DNA from: Corynebacterium sp.
GTDB lineage: Bacteria > Actinomycetota > Actinomycetes > Mycobacteriales > Mycobacteriaceae
NCBI GenBank assembly: GCA_030531005.1
Contig: JAUMTW010000005.1
Coordinates: 124,001 to 188,000 of the forward strand
Length of the DNA: 64,000 nucleotides
Direction: 5' to 3'
A model generated the notes under the pieces. That model saw nothing but the letters and a program-made list of their open reading frames with translations. It ran no database searches and was not told the DNA's origin. Positions 35,565-46,195 of the stretch are shown one piece after another. The position numbers were made by a program, and so were the translations under genes. Positions within the stretch are counted from its first letter, which is position 1. Each line of letters opens with the position of its first letter.

Positions 35565-38500
35565 ATGCAGTTTCCCGAAATTCAGCTGTATCAGCCTAGT
35601 TATCAACCCATCGATATTGACCTGCCATTTCCACATGCGCAGGCAAGTGATCTGGTGGGCACCTGGCGTATCCAAGGTGTTGCCGGCAGCGGTAAAACCA
35701 GTATCCTCGCAGCCACGGTCGCTCGCGCTGTGGCTTTGGGGATTCCCGCGCGCGAGATCTTGGTGATAACTCCTTCGAAGGAGACAGCCAGCTTCATCAA
35801 TGCCGAGATCACCGCGCGCTTGCGCGGCACAAGTTTTATCGGGGAGGCGAACTTCGCCTACTCCATCCATGCGATCGCTTTCGGACTGCTCCGCACTTGT
35901 ATTCAGCGCGATCCAAGCTTGCCCTTTGATTCCGATGTGCGTTTGATCTCTGGCCCTGAGCAGGATGTGGTGATCCGTCAACTCCTCGGTGAAATTGCCG
36001 CTGATGACCAAGCCCGCATGCAATGGCCACGCGAAGTTCAAGATGCGCTGGATTTTTCTGGGTTTGCCCGCGAGCTCCGCGACTTTATGCTACGTGCCTA
36101 TGAGCGCGGTATTGGACCAGAAGAACTGCGCTCCATCGGCGAAGATGTTGCCGAGCCCCTATGGGTGGCAATCGCAAACTTTATGGCCCAATACGAGGAA
36201 ATCTCAGCGCTGGCAGGCTCAGAGAACGTTAGCGCTTCAGAGCTGCTCAGTACCGTCGTCAAGCTGCCATTGCCAGAGATGCCCTGGAAGTACATTTTGG
36301 TTGATGATGCCCAGCATCTTGACCCAAAGTCCGGGGAACTTCTTGATACTTTGCGTACTGAGGCGACCTTCTCTGTAGTGTGTGGCGACCCGGAACAAAC
36401 CATCTTTCAATTCCGTGGCGCCAGTAGCGCATGGTTTGAGCAATTGATCTGCCAGCATGAGGTAAACCTCGTGCACTCGCACCGGATTGCCTCAATTCAG
36501 CGACAAATTGCCCCGAGTCAAAAAAGTCATGATGATGCCATCGCGGCGACGCTCCGCCGCACCCATCTCAAAGAAAAGGTGCCTTGGTCGCAGATGTGTG
36601 TGATCGTGCGCTCAACTGGGGATATCCCACAATTGCGCCGTAGTCTGCTTGCTGCTGGTGTGCCCGTGTATACCGATGGCACCGCTTTAGTGTTGGCAGA
36701 AGAACCAATTGTCGCTGAACTTTTTGAAGCAGTGAGTGCAGCCCACCATGTGCAGGCCTACGCTCAAGCCTGGCTTGCATATACGGGGACGGATGCTGAT
36801 GATGCTGGAACTGCTGTGCAAGCAGCACAGCTTGCGCAGTTACGCCGGCGGGCCTATGCCACAGTTGAGCGCTTAGGCCGTGGCCAGCTGGTTGGTATTG
36901 AGCCTTTAGTATGGCAGGGCTTAGTGCGGATGCTGCGCCGTAATGCCCATAAAGCGGGTATGTCCTTTGCTGATGCTGGAGCGGATTTAGGCCTGGATAT
37001 GCTGTGTCTGTGGGTGGCCGAACTCACTACTGAAAGTGATGCCGCAGAACCACAAAGTCGCCGGCAGATTTACACCACGCTGCTAGACTTAGTACGTGCT
37101 GAAGACGAGCCCTTTCTAAAACCACTGGCGCAGTTACGCGCGGTCATCCAGGCCCCGGTAGGCGCAGCTGGTGTGGAGCAGGTGCTATGGCGCATTTGGT
37201 CTACCGCCAATATTGCTCGCAACCTACAAAACTTGAGCATCCAAGGCGGGGCGATCGGCTCCCAAGCAGACCGCACCTTAGATGCGGTGATGGCCCTATT
37301 CGATATTGCAGCAAACTGGGTAGAACGCCGCCCTGGTGGCACCATGAGTTCGTTTCAGCGCTATCTCATTGAGCAGGAATTGCCTGCTGGCGTGCGTGAA
37401 CGCGCCACGAGTAGCCGCGATGCGGTGCGCTTGGTGACTGCCCACGGTGTGAGCGGACACGAATGGCACACCGTGATTCTGGCACAAGTGCAAGAACAGG
37501 TCTGGCCTGCCTTCAACCCCCAAGGCACTTTGCTCAAGCGAGAGGCTTTTGTGGACTACTGTGATCGCGGCATCCATCCAGATACCTACATTGCCCGAAC
37601 TGCCGAGCAGCTGCGAAGTGAAGAAAACCTCTTCCACGTTGCCTTAACCCGTGCCAGTGATGCCGTCGTGGTCTTGGCCATTGATGACGAACATGCCAAA
37701 ATTCCACTGGTACCCTCGCGCTTTCTACATCATTTGCATCCAGCAGAAGAAGTACTCGGGGCCGCAGAACAATTACACCAAGACCATAGTGATGCCATTG
37801 ATATGCGCGATGATGTCCAACTTGGTGAGCAAATACGGGTATTAAGCGCCCCAAATCTGGTAGCGGAGCTACGCCGCGTACTGGCAATGGACATTCCAGA
37901 ACAAATTCGACAGCAAGCTTTGCGCCAACTGGCGCGCCTGGCAACAGCTGGAGTACCTGGCGCTGATCCACAGCAGTGGTGGGGCAAGCAACCAAGTAGC
38001 ACTGCTAGTGTGCCGCAGTCAGTGCTGTCGCCATCCACGGTGGAAGAGGCCTTGACCTGTCCGTTGCGTGGTGCACTCAAAAATGCATTTCCCAGTAACT
38101 CCACTGAATCTATCCTCGCCGGCAATATTGTGCACAAAGCCGCAGAAGCCATTACCACCGGGCTGCCGCATGATGCGGTAGTGGAGGCAGCGAGCAGCCT
38201 TTATGCTAGCTGCTTGAATATGCCGCAATGGTGGCGTAATGATGCCATTAAGACTTTCCGGGAAACCTTGCGCTGTTTGGCGCTGTGGTTGAGTAAGCAT
38301 ACCGATACTGCCAAGCTTGTTGAGATTCCAGTTAACGTTGAAATTCCGGTTCCTACTGATGAGGATGCAAACGCTGAGCTCTTAGCAGGCACAGCATCGG
38401 AACCCGTGGTAATCAAGGGCCGCATTGACCGGCTTTTAGAGACTAAAGATGGCTACACCGTTATTGACTTCAAGACCTCAAAGTCGCCCAAAACGAAAAA

Positions 38501-38834
38501 ACAGGCCGAAGAAAACCCACAGTTGCGTACCTACCAAGTAGCCCTCGAGCACGGAGAACTCTATAACGGCGAAATCCGTACTGGAACCGGGTTGCCGACT
38601 GCAGGGGCATGCTTGGTCTACCCCGCTCGTAGGCTCAAAGGCGGAGTCGCCAATGAACGTTTTCAATCAGCCCTTGATGCGGAAAGTAGCAAGCAATGGA
38701 CCCACACTCTCTTTGAATTACGAGACCAACTCACTGCCACCGACATAGCCGCTGTGGAATCGAGCGAATGCTCCCACTGCCCAATTTTGCCCATGTGCCC
38801 CGCGAAAACGGAAGGAGCAAGCCTCTTATCATGA
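35565..38834 (+). CDS. adnA: AdnA subunit of AdnAB helicase-nuclease
   Basis: A 1089-residue UvrD-like helicase with a C-terminal nuclease, subunit A of AdnAB, the dimeric motor-nuclease that resects DNA double-strand ends in Actinobacteria. Walker A is GVAGSGKTS (about residue 43), motif II LVDDAQHLD, motif III GDPEQTIFQFRG, later helicase motif VTAHGVSGHEW and NLFHVALTRASD. The RecB-like nuclease at the end has GRIDRLLETKDGYTVIDFKT (active Asp and Lys) and an iron-sulfur Cys set that closes with CSHCPILPMCP. The gene overlaps adnB by ATGA. Confidence 0.93.
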   Translation: MQFPEIQLYQPSYQPIDIDLPFPHAQASDLVGTWRIQGVAGSGKTSILAATVARAVALGIPAREILVITPSKETASFINAEITARLRGTSFIGEANFAYSIHAIAFGLLRTCIQRDPSLPFDSDVRLISGPEQDVVIRQLLGEIAADDQARMQWPREVQDALDFSGFARELRDFMLRAYERGIGPEELRSIGEDVAEPLWVAIANFMAQYEEISALAGSENVSASELLSTVVKLPLPEMPWKYILVDDAQHLDPKSGELLDTLRTEATFSVVCGDPEQTIFQFRGASSAWFEQLICQHEVNLVHSHRIASIQRQIAPSQKSHDDAIAATLRRTHLKEKVPWSQMCVIVRSTGDIPQLRRSLLAAGVPVYTDGTALVLAEEPIVAELFEAVSAAHHVQAYAQAWLAYTGTDADDAGTAVQAAQLAQLRRRAYATVERLGRGQLVGIEPLVWQGLVRMLRRNAHKAGMSFADAGADLGLDMLCLWVAELTTESDAAEPQSRRQIYTTLLDLVRAEDEPFLKPLAQLRAVIQAPVGAAGVEQVLWRIWSTANIARNLQNLSIQGGAIGSQADRTLDAVMALFDIAANWVERRPGGTMSSFQRYLIEQELPAGVRERATSSRDAVRLVTAHGVSGHEWHTVILAQVQEQVWPAFNPQGTLLKREAFVDYCDRGIHPDTYIARTAEQLRSEENLFHVALTRASDAVVVLAIDDEHAKIPLVPSRFLHHLHPAEEVLGAAEQLHQDHSDAIDMRDDVQLGEQIRVLSAPNLVAELRRVLAMDIPEQIRQQALRQLARLATAGVPGADPQQWWGKQPSSTASVPQSVLSPSTVEEALTCPLRGALKNAFPSNSTESILAGNIVHKAAEAITTGLPHDAVVEAASSLYASCLNMPQWWRNDAIKTFRETLRCLALWLSKHTDTAKLVEIPVNVEIPVPTDEDANAELLAGTASEPVVIKGRIDRLLETKDGYTVIDFKTSKSPKTKKQAEENPQLRTYQVALEHGELYNGEIRTGTGLPTAGACLVYPARRLKGGVANERFQSALDAESSKQWTHTLFELRDQLTATDIAAVESSECSHCPILPMCPAKTEGASLLS

Positions 38835-41800
38835 TTACTGCAGCAGCGATTTCCGAAGCCCTTGGCCAGCGTTTTGCCCCAAACGCAGAACAAACTGCCG
38901 TCATCGAATCGGATCCGCACCGTGCGATGCTGGTTGTCGCCGGGGCCGGGGCAGGTAAAACCGAAACAATGGCAGCCCGGGTAGTCTGGCTCGTAGCCAA
39001 TGGGCACATTTCCCCCGACCGTGTCTTAGGGCTGACCTTCACTAATAAGGCTGCGCGCGAATTAGCCGAACGCATCCGCAAGCGCCTAGAATCCCTGGCT
39101 GAATCCGGGGTACACCCCGAGGGCATGGACGCAGCTGATTTCCGTGAATTGCTCAAAACCTCTGAGCCAACTGTGCTGACCTACGATGCCTACGCAGCGA
39201 AAATCGTCGGCGAATATGGACTCCTGGTTCCGTGCGAGCCGGGTGCTCGGGTGATAACCGGCGCTGAACAATTCATGCTGGCGCGTGAAATCCTGCAGGA
39301 CTACAAACCTGCCGCCGAGCTGCGTAGTAATGAAGGCTCCGTGCTGCGACCGGATACCATCGTGGATCGCGTTCTCGAACTCGACGCAGAGTTGCGCAAT
39401 AACCAACTCAGTGTTGCCGAGGTCGAACAATACACCACTGAATTGCTTGCAGAATTTTCCAGTTTCGAAGACAAGCTCACCTTCCATTCGGAAACTCAAA
39501 AGTTCATCAGCGCCCAAGAACAGCGACGGCAGCTACTGCCCTTGCTCGAGCTATATCGCAAAGAACTCGCGCAGCGCAACCTGATTACCTTCGGCGCTCA
39601 AATGGAATATGCCGCAACTGTGGCCCAAAAATCTGCACGCGTGCGTAAAGAACAACGCCAACGCTTCGGTGTCATCATGCTCGATGAGTATCAAGACACG
39701 AGCCATGTGCAACGTATTTTGCTGCGCGAACTCTTCCGCGGTAAAAGTGTTACCGCTGTTGGTGATCCCATGCAATCCATCTATGGATGGCGTGGGGCGA
39801 CTGCCGCCAATCTGGAGCGGGTTATCGAAGATTTCAGTACCCCAGAGTATCCGGCCCAGCGCTACCAGATGACCACCAGCTTCCGAAACCCCAGCACGGT
39901 GCTTGAAGTCGCCAATGTGGTGGCCAATAGTCTGCAACCAGTAGACGCTACGGAACGCAGCGTTGCAGAACTACAAGCACATCCGAGCAATGGAGCCGGA
40001 GAAGTCGAGCTGAGCTACTTTGCCAACAGTACGGCCGAACTTGAATGGATCGCCACCGAATTAGAGCAGCGTGAAGGTAGTGCCGCAGTACTCGTGCGTA
40101 CTAATTCCCTCGGCGTTCAAATCGCCCGTGTTTTGGATCAACATGGTATTCCTTGCGAAATCATTGGCCTTGCAGGTCTTCTTGGGGTACCAGAAGTTGC
40201 CGACCTCCGCGCACTTGCTACCTTGCTGATCCATCCTGATGATGATGCCGCTGCGGCGCGTATTCTCGGTGGTCCACTGCTGAATCTTGGCGCAACTGAT
40301 TTGTTGGCCCTCGGGAAGTGGGAACAAGCTCTAACACGCCATCACCGGGTCACCCCCACAGTGGAAAGCCTTGATGCACCTGCGTTACGTGCTTTGAACT
40401 TTGAACTACCTGATACTCAAGCCCAACAACAGTGGGAGAGCTACGTCCAGGCACTGCTGGCATTTCGAAGCAATCATGAACAACCAAGCATAGGCCTGTG
40501 TGCCGCCATTGCCACTTGGGTAGAAACCGATAATGCCGCTTTGCGAGACGCAAATCTCAAAACGCCCAAATTCTCTTCGGAGGCGCGCAAACGCCTGCGC
40601 ACCTTCCACCGCAGCCTGAGCAAACTGCGGACCTTGGCCTTGCACTACAGCCTCGCAGACCTTTTTGCCGAAATTGAGCAAGCCTTTGGGCTTCGAACCG
40701 AAGTCTTACAGCGCGCTCACCCCCATTCTCCGGGGGTCGCAGGTGTGAGTCATCTCGATGCCTTTGCTCGGCATGTGGTGGACTACACTCGCAGTATTGG
40801 TGGTGACTTGGCAGCCTTCCTAGACTATTGCACGATTGTTGCCGAACATGATGATGGGTTTAGCCGTGGTGAAGTCACCCCACGTGAGGACTGCGTGCAG
40901 ATCCTCACCATTCACAAAGCCAAAGGCTTGGAATGGGATACCGTCGCCGTTATTGGTGCCCAGGAAGCCAAGTACCATAAGAGCCCGAGCTTCTGGGGAA
41001 CAACTGCCAGCATTGTTCCCACCGCCTTGCGTGGGGATCGTCAGCGCAGTAGCAATGACTCCATCGGCATACCCGTGTTACCAGCCCATATCTTCGATGA
41101 TGCCCGGGAGCGATTGGCAACGTCGACGGAGAAAAATCTGCAGAAAAGCGTTGAAGCCGAAATTCGTGGTGCATTCGACGCGCATAAGGACGCATTAAAG
41201 CAGACTAACTTCGCAGAAGGTGATCGCCTGTTTTATGTGGCACTGACCCGGGCCAGCAAGAAGCTTTATATCAGTGGCAGCCAGGAAACCGATATGAAGC
41301 AGCGTCCTCAAAAGCCTCTGGAGGTATTCCAAGAAATAAAAGATGGCGCTAGCGGAGCACATGTGGCTTATTGGGCTCTCGATAGAGGAGCGGATAGCGT
41401 CGATGCAGCAGAGGAGACAGCGCTCGTAGGGGCGGCAGCACTGGATCTGGCAAGCAGCGCTCAACCTCAAACGCCAGTCAACTTCCCTCGCAATTATGAG
41501 GTGGCCGGTGCCCACGAATTGGCTGACATTTTGGTGAGCGAGGAAATCCCAGCATTTGATGACTCCTTTGGTCTCGCAGCGCTGTGGGAAGCCGATGTTG
41601 ATGCTCTCATTGCAGAGCACAAGGCGCTTGCGCAGCCGCAACTCGAAGTTGAGCTGCCAACCCAGTTATCGCCGACTTCTTTTATTGCCCTGCATGAAGA
41701 TCCCACCGATTATGCCCGCCGGCTTGTGCGCCCCATTCCTTTTGAGCCAGTACCTTTTGCCAAGCGTGGTACGGCGTTCCATCAATGGGTTGAAGATGTC

Positions 41801-42298
41801 ATGCACCAAGGCGATGTGCTCTTAGAAGAACCAGCAATTGCTATGGAAGCCGACATGGCAGAAGACATGCTGGATAGCACTTTGCGTGAGCTGAAAGACC
41901 GATTCCGCCAGAGTTCCTGGTACTCACGTAGCGGACTATTCGGCACTGAGATTGGTTTCCAAATCGAACTTGGAGGGCACACCTTCAACGGCCGCATCGA
42001 CGCAGTCTATCGCGACCCCGATGGCAGCTGGGTCATAGTAGACTGGAAGACCGGCAGAATGCCGAGTGCTCCAGTAATGCGCCAAAAGGAACTTCAGCTC
42101 GCCCTGTACCGCCTGGCATGGGCAGCACGCCAAGGTATTTCCCCTGAAGAAGTCAAAGCCGCCTTCTACTACGTGGCTCATGATCACACCCAGTGGTGCA
42201 CGGAATTGCCTTCCGAGAATGAATTGGCGGACATGCTCGAAGATGCAATTGCAGTTGAAGAGGGAGTAGTCTCAATAGATCATGCAGACAGGAGGTGA
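38831..42298 (+). CDS. adnB: AdnB subunit of AdnAB helicase-nuclease
   Basis: A 1155-residue UvrD-like helicase-nuclease, the partner of AdnA. Walker A is VAGAGAGKTETMAARV, motif Ia LTFTNKAA, motif II MLDEYQDTSH, motif III VGDPMQSIYGWRGA, then QILTIHKAKGLEWD and LFYVALTRASKKLY. The nuclease domain is FNGRIDAVYRDPDGSWVIVD with WKTG, carrying the catalytic Asp and Lys. ATG 38831 overlaps the adnA stop and has GGAAGGAG 14 nt upstream; a longer reading from 38768 would lie inside adnA. The overlap suggests coupled, equimolar synthesis. Confidence 0.93.
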   Translation: MITAAAISEALGQRFAPNAEQTAVIESDPHRAMLVVAGAGAGKTETMAARVVWLVANGHISPDRVLGLTFTNKAARELAERIRKRLESLAESGVHPEGMDAADFRELLKTSEPTVLTYDAYAAKIVGEYGLLVPCEPGARVITGAEQFMLAREILQDYKPAAELRSNEGSVLRPDTIVDRVLELDAELRNNQLSVAEVEQYTTELLAEFSSFEDKLTFHSETQKFISAQEQRRQLLPLLELYRKELAQRNLITFGAQMEYAATVAQKSARVRKEQRQRFGVIMLDEYQDTSHVQRILLRELFRGKSVTAVGDPMQSIYGWRGATAANLERVIEDFSTPEYPAQRYQMTTSFRNPSTVLEVANVVANSLQPVDATERSVAELQAHPSNGAGEVELSYFANSTAELEWIATELEQREGSAAVLVRTNSLGVQIARVLDQHGIPCEIIGLAGLLGVPEVADLRALATLLIHPDDDAAAARILGGPLLNLGATDLLALGKWEQALTRHHRVTPTVESLDAPALRALNFELPDTQAQQQWESYVQALLAFRSNHEQPSIGLCAAIATWVETDNAALRDANLKTPKFSSEARKRLRTFHRSLSKLRTLALHYSLADLFAEIEQAFGLRTEVLQRAHPHSPGVAGVSHLDAFARHVVDYTRSIGGDLAAFLDYCTIVAEHDDGFSRGEVTPREDCVQILTIHKAKGLEWDTVAVIGAQEAKYHKSPSFWGTTASIVPTALRGDRQRSSNDSIGIPVLPAHIFDDARERLATSTEKNLQKSVEAEIRGAFDAHKDALKQTNFAEGDRLFYVALTRASKKLYISGSQETDMKQRPQKPLEVFQEIKDGASGAHVAYWALDRGADSVDAAEETALVGAAALDLASSAQPQTPVNFPRNYEVAGAHELADILVSEEIPAFDDSFGLAALWEADVDALIAEHKALAQPQLEVELPTQLSPTSFIALHEDPTDYARRLVRPIPFEPVPFAKRGTAFHQWVEDVMHQGDVLLEEPAIAMEADMAEDMLDSTLRELKDRFRQSSWYSRSGLFGTEIGFQIELGGHTFNGRIDAVYRDPDGSWVIVDWKTGRMPSAPVMRQKELQLALYRLAWAARQGISPEEVKAAFYYVAHDHTQWCTELPSENELADMLEDAIAVEEGVVSIDHADRR

Positions 42299-42308
42299 GT
42301 AAGTAACC

Positions 42309-43382
42309 ATGGCCATTCGTTTTTCCCGCCGGGAAAAAGAGATAGCGTACCTACCGGCAGAATATTCCGATCGCACTCTGCTCAATGTGGTGCAACTGCC
42401 CCAAGGTGAGCGGGTAACCCCCATTCGCTTGATCCTGCGTCGGCTGCTCTATGCGATTATCTTGATTGCTATTGTGGCAGTGCTCGTCTACTTCGAGCGC
42501 GACGGTTACAACATTGAGCTCACCTTCATTGATGCGGTCTACTACGCCTCGGTATCACTGTCGACGACAGGCTATGGCGATATCGTGCCGGTATCCCAAC
42601 AAGCCCGCCTCATCAATGCATTGATCATCTCACCGATGCGGATTATTTTCCTGGCGATCTTGGTTGGTACTACACTTGCCGTGCTCACCCGGGAATCCCG
42701 CCTAATCATGCGCATCCAGCGCTGGAGGAAGACCTTGCGCAAGCACAACGTCGTTATTGGTTATGGCACCAAAGGCCGGGCTGCAGTGGCAACCATGCTT
42801 GCCGATGGCACCCCACCAAAAGACATCGTGGTCGTGGATCAAAATAAAGCAGCACTTGATCGAGCTAGCTCTGATGGACTCGTCTGTGTGCAAGGCTCTG
42901 GTACCAGCTCTGAAGTACTGCGCCTTGCCGGAGTGCCCAAAGCCAAGTCAGTAATCGTTGCCCCCAGTGCTGATGACACCGCAGTGTTGGTTACCTTGTC
43001 TGTGCGAGAATTAAGCCCCGGTGCCTGGATCGTGGCTAGTGTGCGTGAATCCGAAAATCAGCACCTTTTAGAGCAATCCGGTGCTGATTCGGTAGTCATT
43101 TCCTCGGAAACTGCTGGGCGCATGTTGGGGATGGCAACAGCTACTCCCTCTGTGGTGGAAGTTATGGAAGATATGCTCTCTCCAGGTGATGGCTTCTCTG
43201 TTGCCGAACGCCCCGTGGGCGAAGACGAAGTTGGTGCTAACCCGCGCCACCTCGCAGATATTGTACTAGGACTGGTGCGCTCTGGTGAGCTCTACCGCAT
43301 TGACTCCCCAGAAGCAGAAGTCGTAGAACCCGGCGATCGCTTGCTCTACGTGCGCCGTGTCGTAGGATCGCAAGGATCATAA
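42309..43382 (+). CDS. cglK: Potassium channel with TrkA-N/RCK domain
   Basis: A 357-residue two-helix K+ channel subunit. Helix 1 covers about 42-62, a pore loop carries the selectivity filter TTGYGD (about 86-91), helix 2 about 103-125. A cytoplasmic RCK/TrkA-N domain starts NVVIGYGTKGRAAVATML, with a Rossmann GxGxxG-like site and the acidic VVVDQN strand end, followed by TrkA-C. This layout matches C. glutamicum CglK, needed for K+ uptake at low pH. A methionine starting the RCK part inside the gene, as known for CglK, is not obvious here. Ribosome site AGGAGG lies about 15 nt before ATG 42309. Confidence 0.88.
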   Translation: MAIRFSRREKEIAYLPAEYSDRTLLNVVQLPQGERVTPIRLILRRLLYAIILIAIVAVLVYFERDGYNIELTFIDAVYYASVSLSTTGYGDIVPVSQQARLINALIISPMRIIFLAILVGTTLAVLTRESRLIMRIQRWRKTLRKHNVVIGYGTKGRAAVATMLADGTPPKDIVVVDQNKAALDRASSDGLVCVQGSGTSSEVLRLAGVPKAKSVIVAPSADDTAVLVTLSVRELSPGAWIVASVRESENQHLLEQSGADSVVISSETAGRMLGMATATPSVVEVMEDMLSPGDGFSVAERPVGEDEVGANPRHLADIVLGLVRSGELYRIDSPEAEVVEPGDRLLYVRRVVGSQGS

Positions 43383-43389
43383 GCAATCT

Positions 43390-44103
43390 ATGCGTAGCCT
43401 ACTGATAAGCCCCCACGGCGAAGTGCCCATGGTGGGGGACACCATCGCACTCGTCGATCCCCAACCTGGACCACAAACCCCGATTGGCCCGGAACTTATT
43501 GCCCAAGAAGTGCCCCGCGACCAAGTCGCAATCTATGGCAGCCCACAACGCCCGGTAGAATCATGGGCACTGCGTGCCATCGGCATCGTTCGTATCGCTC
43601 AGCAGCAGCGCTACCATCCCACAACTGGGGAAGCAACCACGCTCAAACTCAGTGGAAAGGACGCAGGGGTATCCGAGACCTCCGATGGGGCAGAGGTATT
43701 CCCGCGCATCGATCCCGCGATCATCTGCCGGGTCACTAGTCCGGACAATCACTATCTGCTCCTGGGGCGTAATGCACTGCGCAGTCACTACTATTCACTG
43801 ATTGCAGGGTATGTTGGCCTCGGCGAAAACATTGAAGATGCCACCGTGCGAGAGGTCAAAGAAGAAACAGATCTCGACGCATACGATATCTCCTATGTGT
43901 GTTCCCAATCCTGGCCTTTTAGTGGCGCACTCATGCTGGGCATGCAAGCACACGCTAGCGGCGAGCCCTACACCCGCGATGGGGAACTATTAGAGGTGAG
44001 CTGGTTTAGTGCGCGGGAAATAGTCCACCCAGATTTTGCCTTGCCCCAGCCCCACTCGATTGCCTACCGACTGATTAAACACTGGATAAATCAGCATGAT
44101 TGA
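43390..44103 (+). CDS. nudC: NAD+ diphosphatase, Nudix NudC type
   Basis: A 237-residue Nudix hydrolase predicted to split NADH/NAD+ (or NAD-capped RNA) to NMNH and AMP. The Nudix box GLGENIEDATVREVKEETDL begins at about residue 139; its last conserved Gly is Thr. The subfamily motif after the box is SQSWPFSGALMLG, equivalent to SQPWPFPxS. The four zinc-ribbon cysteines of E. coli NudC are absent: the region before PRIDPAIICRV has no CxxC pair. It starts 7 nt after cglK and overlaps uvrD2 by 8 nt. Confidence 0.88.
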   Translation: MRSLLISPHGEVPMVGDTIALVDPQPGPQTPIGPELIAQEVPRDQVAIYGSPQRPVESWALRAIGIVRIAQQQRYHPTTGEATTLKLSGKDAGVSETSDGAEVFPRIDPAIICRVTSPDNHYLLLGRNALRSHYYSLIAGYVGLGENIEDATVREVKEETDLDAYDISYVCSQSWPFSGALMLGMQAHASGEPYTRDGELLEVSWFSAREIVHPDFALPQPHSIAYRLIKHWINQHD

Positions 44104-46129
44104 TGTATCAATTCTCGATGAAGACCAACAAATTGCAGTCCAAGCCCCCCGCGGGCCCGTGGCTATTTTAGCCGGAGCCGGCACGGGTAAAACCCGAACC
44201 ATCACATATCGAATCGCCCACCTCATCGACCAAGGTTTCGTCAGCCCCGAGCGCATCCTTGCAGTGACATTTTCGCGCAAAGCCGCAGCGGAGATGAAAG
44301 AACGCCTGCATGCCCTGGGTATTCGTGGTGCCGCCACTGGCACATTCCACTCAGCAGCACTGCGCCAACTGCAGTATTTCTGGCCGCGCTATGGTGGCAA
44401 ACTTCAGCTCAAAGTAGTGGAAAATACTTACTCGCTCATTGCAGCAGCAACTGGTCAGCGCTGGGGCAAAGAAGCGATGCGAGAAATAAACGAGGAAATC
44501 TCTTGGGCAAAGGCAATGCTGATTACCCCAAAGGAATATGCCCAGCGCAGCGGTGGCCGTACCCCACCGGTATCACCTACAGAAATGGCTCAGATCTATG
44601 AGGCATATGAACAGTTCAAATATCGGGATTCCACCGTGTACTTGGATTTTAGCGATATGCTCATGCACATGACTGCGGCCTTGGAAAACTACAACAGCGT
44701 GGCAACCGAGTTTCGCCAGCAATACCGCAGCTTCGTCGTAGATGAATACCAAGACATCACCCCATTACAACAGCGATTATTAGATGCCTGGTTAGGCGAA
44801 CGCGATGACCTCACAGTTGTCGGTGATGCCAACCAAACCATTTACTCTTTTGCCGGTGCAACCCCAGAGTATTTGCTGGATTTCTCCCGCAAATACCGCA
44901 ATGCTACCGTCCTACGCCTGCAACGCGATTATCGTTCCACACCGGAAATCGCCGATTTTGCGAACCAAGTCATTGGCCAGGCCAAAGGTAGGGTTGCTGG
45001 TAGCCGACTGGAGTTAGAAGGCCAGCGCACCTCAATTGATGTGCAACCAGAATTTCACGCCTATCACGATGAAGAGGCTGAAGCAATTGCGGTAGCCGAA
45101 CGCGTCGCCGAGCTGATTAAGGCCGGGCACAATCCAAGTGAAATTGCGATCTTATATCGCTCGAATTTCCAATCGCAACGCTACGAAGAAGCGCTAACCC
45201 AACACAATATCGCCTATACCGTCCAAGGCGAGCAGCGCTTTTTTGACCGTCCCGCAGTCCGGGAAGCTATGAGCGTGTTAATGCGCGCAGGCAACCGGCC
45301 ACCGCCGAATATGCCCATGGAAAATATGCTGCGCAAACTCTTTGAAGGTATTGGGCACACCACCGAAAAGCCGACCGGTCGTCAACAATTGCAGCGCTGG
45401 CACGCCTTAGAGACGCTCATTGACATCAGCATGGAATACAATCGCCTCCACGGTGGCCTTAGCATCACGCAATTAGTCCAGCTCTTGCAACTGCGTGCAC
45501 GCCAACAAAAGAATCCCACGACTACGACAGTTTCATTGGCAACCTTGCACGCTTCGAAGGGGTTGGAATGGGATACCGTCTTCTTAGTCGGTCTCGTTGA
45601 AGGCAATATGCCAATCAGCCATGCACTCAAGGCTGGACCTGCGGCGATTGAAGAAGAACGCCGCCTGCTCTATGTCGGTATTACGCGCGCGCGTGAACGA
45701 CTCTACCTCTCCTGGAATACAGCGCCCACGAAAACTGGAGCACCGCAGCAAGCATCGCGCTTCCTTGATACCTTCTCTGGCAAACTGCATCATGCCAGCC
45801 GAGGAATTCAAACTGACCTGCCCCAAAATTGCAAAGTCTGCCATGCAGTACTCACCAGTGCTGCCCAACGAGTTGTGGGGCGCTGTGAAAATTGCCCGGC
45901 AGAACTCAACCCACAGGCATTGAACGCACTGATGCAGTGGCGCAGTACCCAAGCGGCTCGGGAAGAAACACCGAGCAATTTCATCCTCAGTGATGCCATG
46001 GTGTACGCCATCGTAGAACTCATGCCCCAGCACTCACATCAATTACAAGCTGTTCCGGGTATGGGGCAGTTGCGGATACGTAAATACGGCAATGCCATCA
46101 TTCATGCCCTGCGCCCATTCATCAAGTAG
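44096..46129 (+). CDS. uvrD2: ATP-dependent DNA helicase UvrD2
   Basis: A 677-residue superfamily 1 helicase of the mycobacterial UvrD2 type. Motif I GAGTGKTRTITYRI (about 23-36), Ia VTFSRKAAAEM, II VVDEYQDITPLQ, III VVGDANQTIYSFAGA, IV LQRDYRST, V TLHASKGLEWDTV and VI LLYVGITRARERLY. A tetracysteine module follows (CKVCHAVL and CENCPAEL), then a C-terminal HRDC domain (VYAIVELMPQHSHQLQAVPG). Tetracysteine plus HRDC is characteristic of UvrD2. It is the last gene of the cotranscribed cglK-nudC-uvrD2 run. Confidence 0.93.
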   Translation: MIDVSILDEDQQIAVQAPRGPVAILAGAGTGKTRTITYRIAHLIDQGFVSPERILAVTFSRKAAAEMKERLHALGIRGAATGTFHSAALRQLQYFWPRYGGKLQLKVVENTYSLIAAATGQRWGKEAMREINEEISWAKAMLITPKEYAQRSGGRTPPVSPTEMAQIYEAYEQFKYRDSTVYLDFSDMLMHMTAALENYNSVATEFRQQYRSFVVDEYQDITPLQQRLLDAWLGERDDLTVVGDANQTIYSFAGATPEYLLDFSRKYRNATVLRLQRDYRSTPEIADFANQVIGQAKGRVAGSRLELEGQRTSIDVQPEFHAYHDEEAEAIAVAERVAELIKAGHNPSEIAILYRSNFQSQRYEEALTQHNIAYTVQGEQRFFDRPAVREAMSVLMRAGNRPPPNMPMENMLRKLFEGIGHTTEKPTGRQQLQRWHALETLIDISMEYNRLHGGLSITQLVQLLQLRARQQKNPTTTTVSLATLHASKGLEWDTVFLVGLVEGNMPISHALKAGPAAIEEERRLLYVGITRARERLYLSWNTAPTKTGAPQQASRFLDTFSGKLHHASRGIQTDLPQNCKVCHAVLTSAAQRVVGRCENCPAELNPQALNALMQWRSTQAAREETPSNFILSDAMVYAIVELMPQHSHQLQAVPGMGQLRIRKYGNAIIHALRPFIK

Positions 46130-46195
46130 CGCTAAAACGCTAAAACTGGGCAGCAGCAACCCAGCGAGAAAGCCAGGCGCGAAGAAGGGGTGTAC

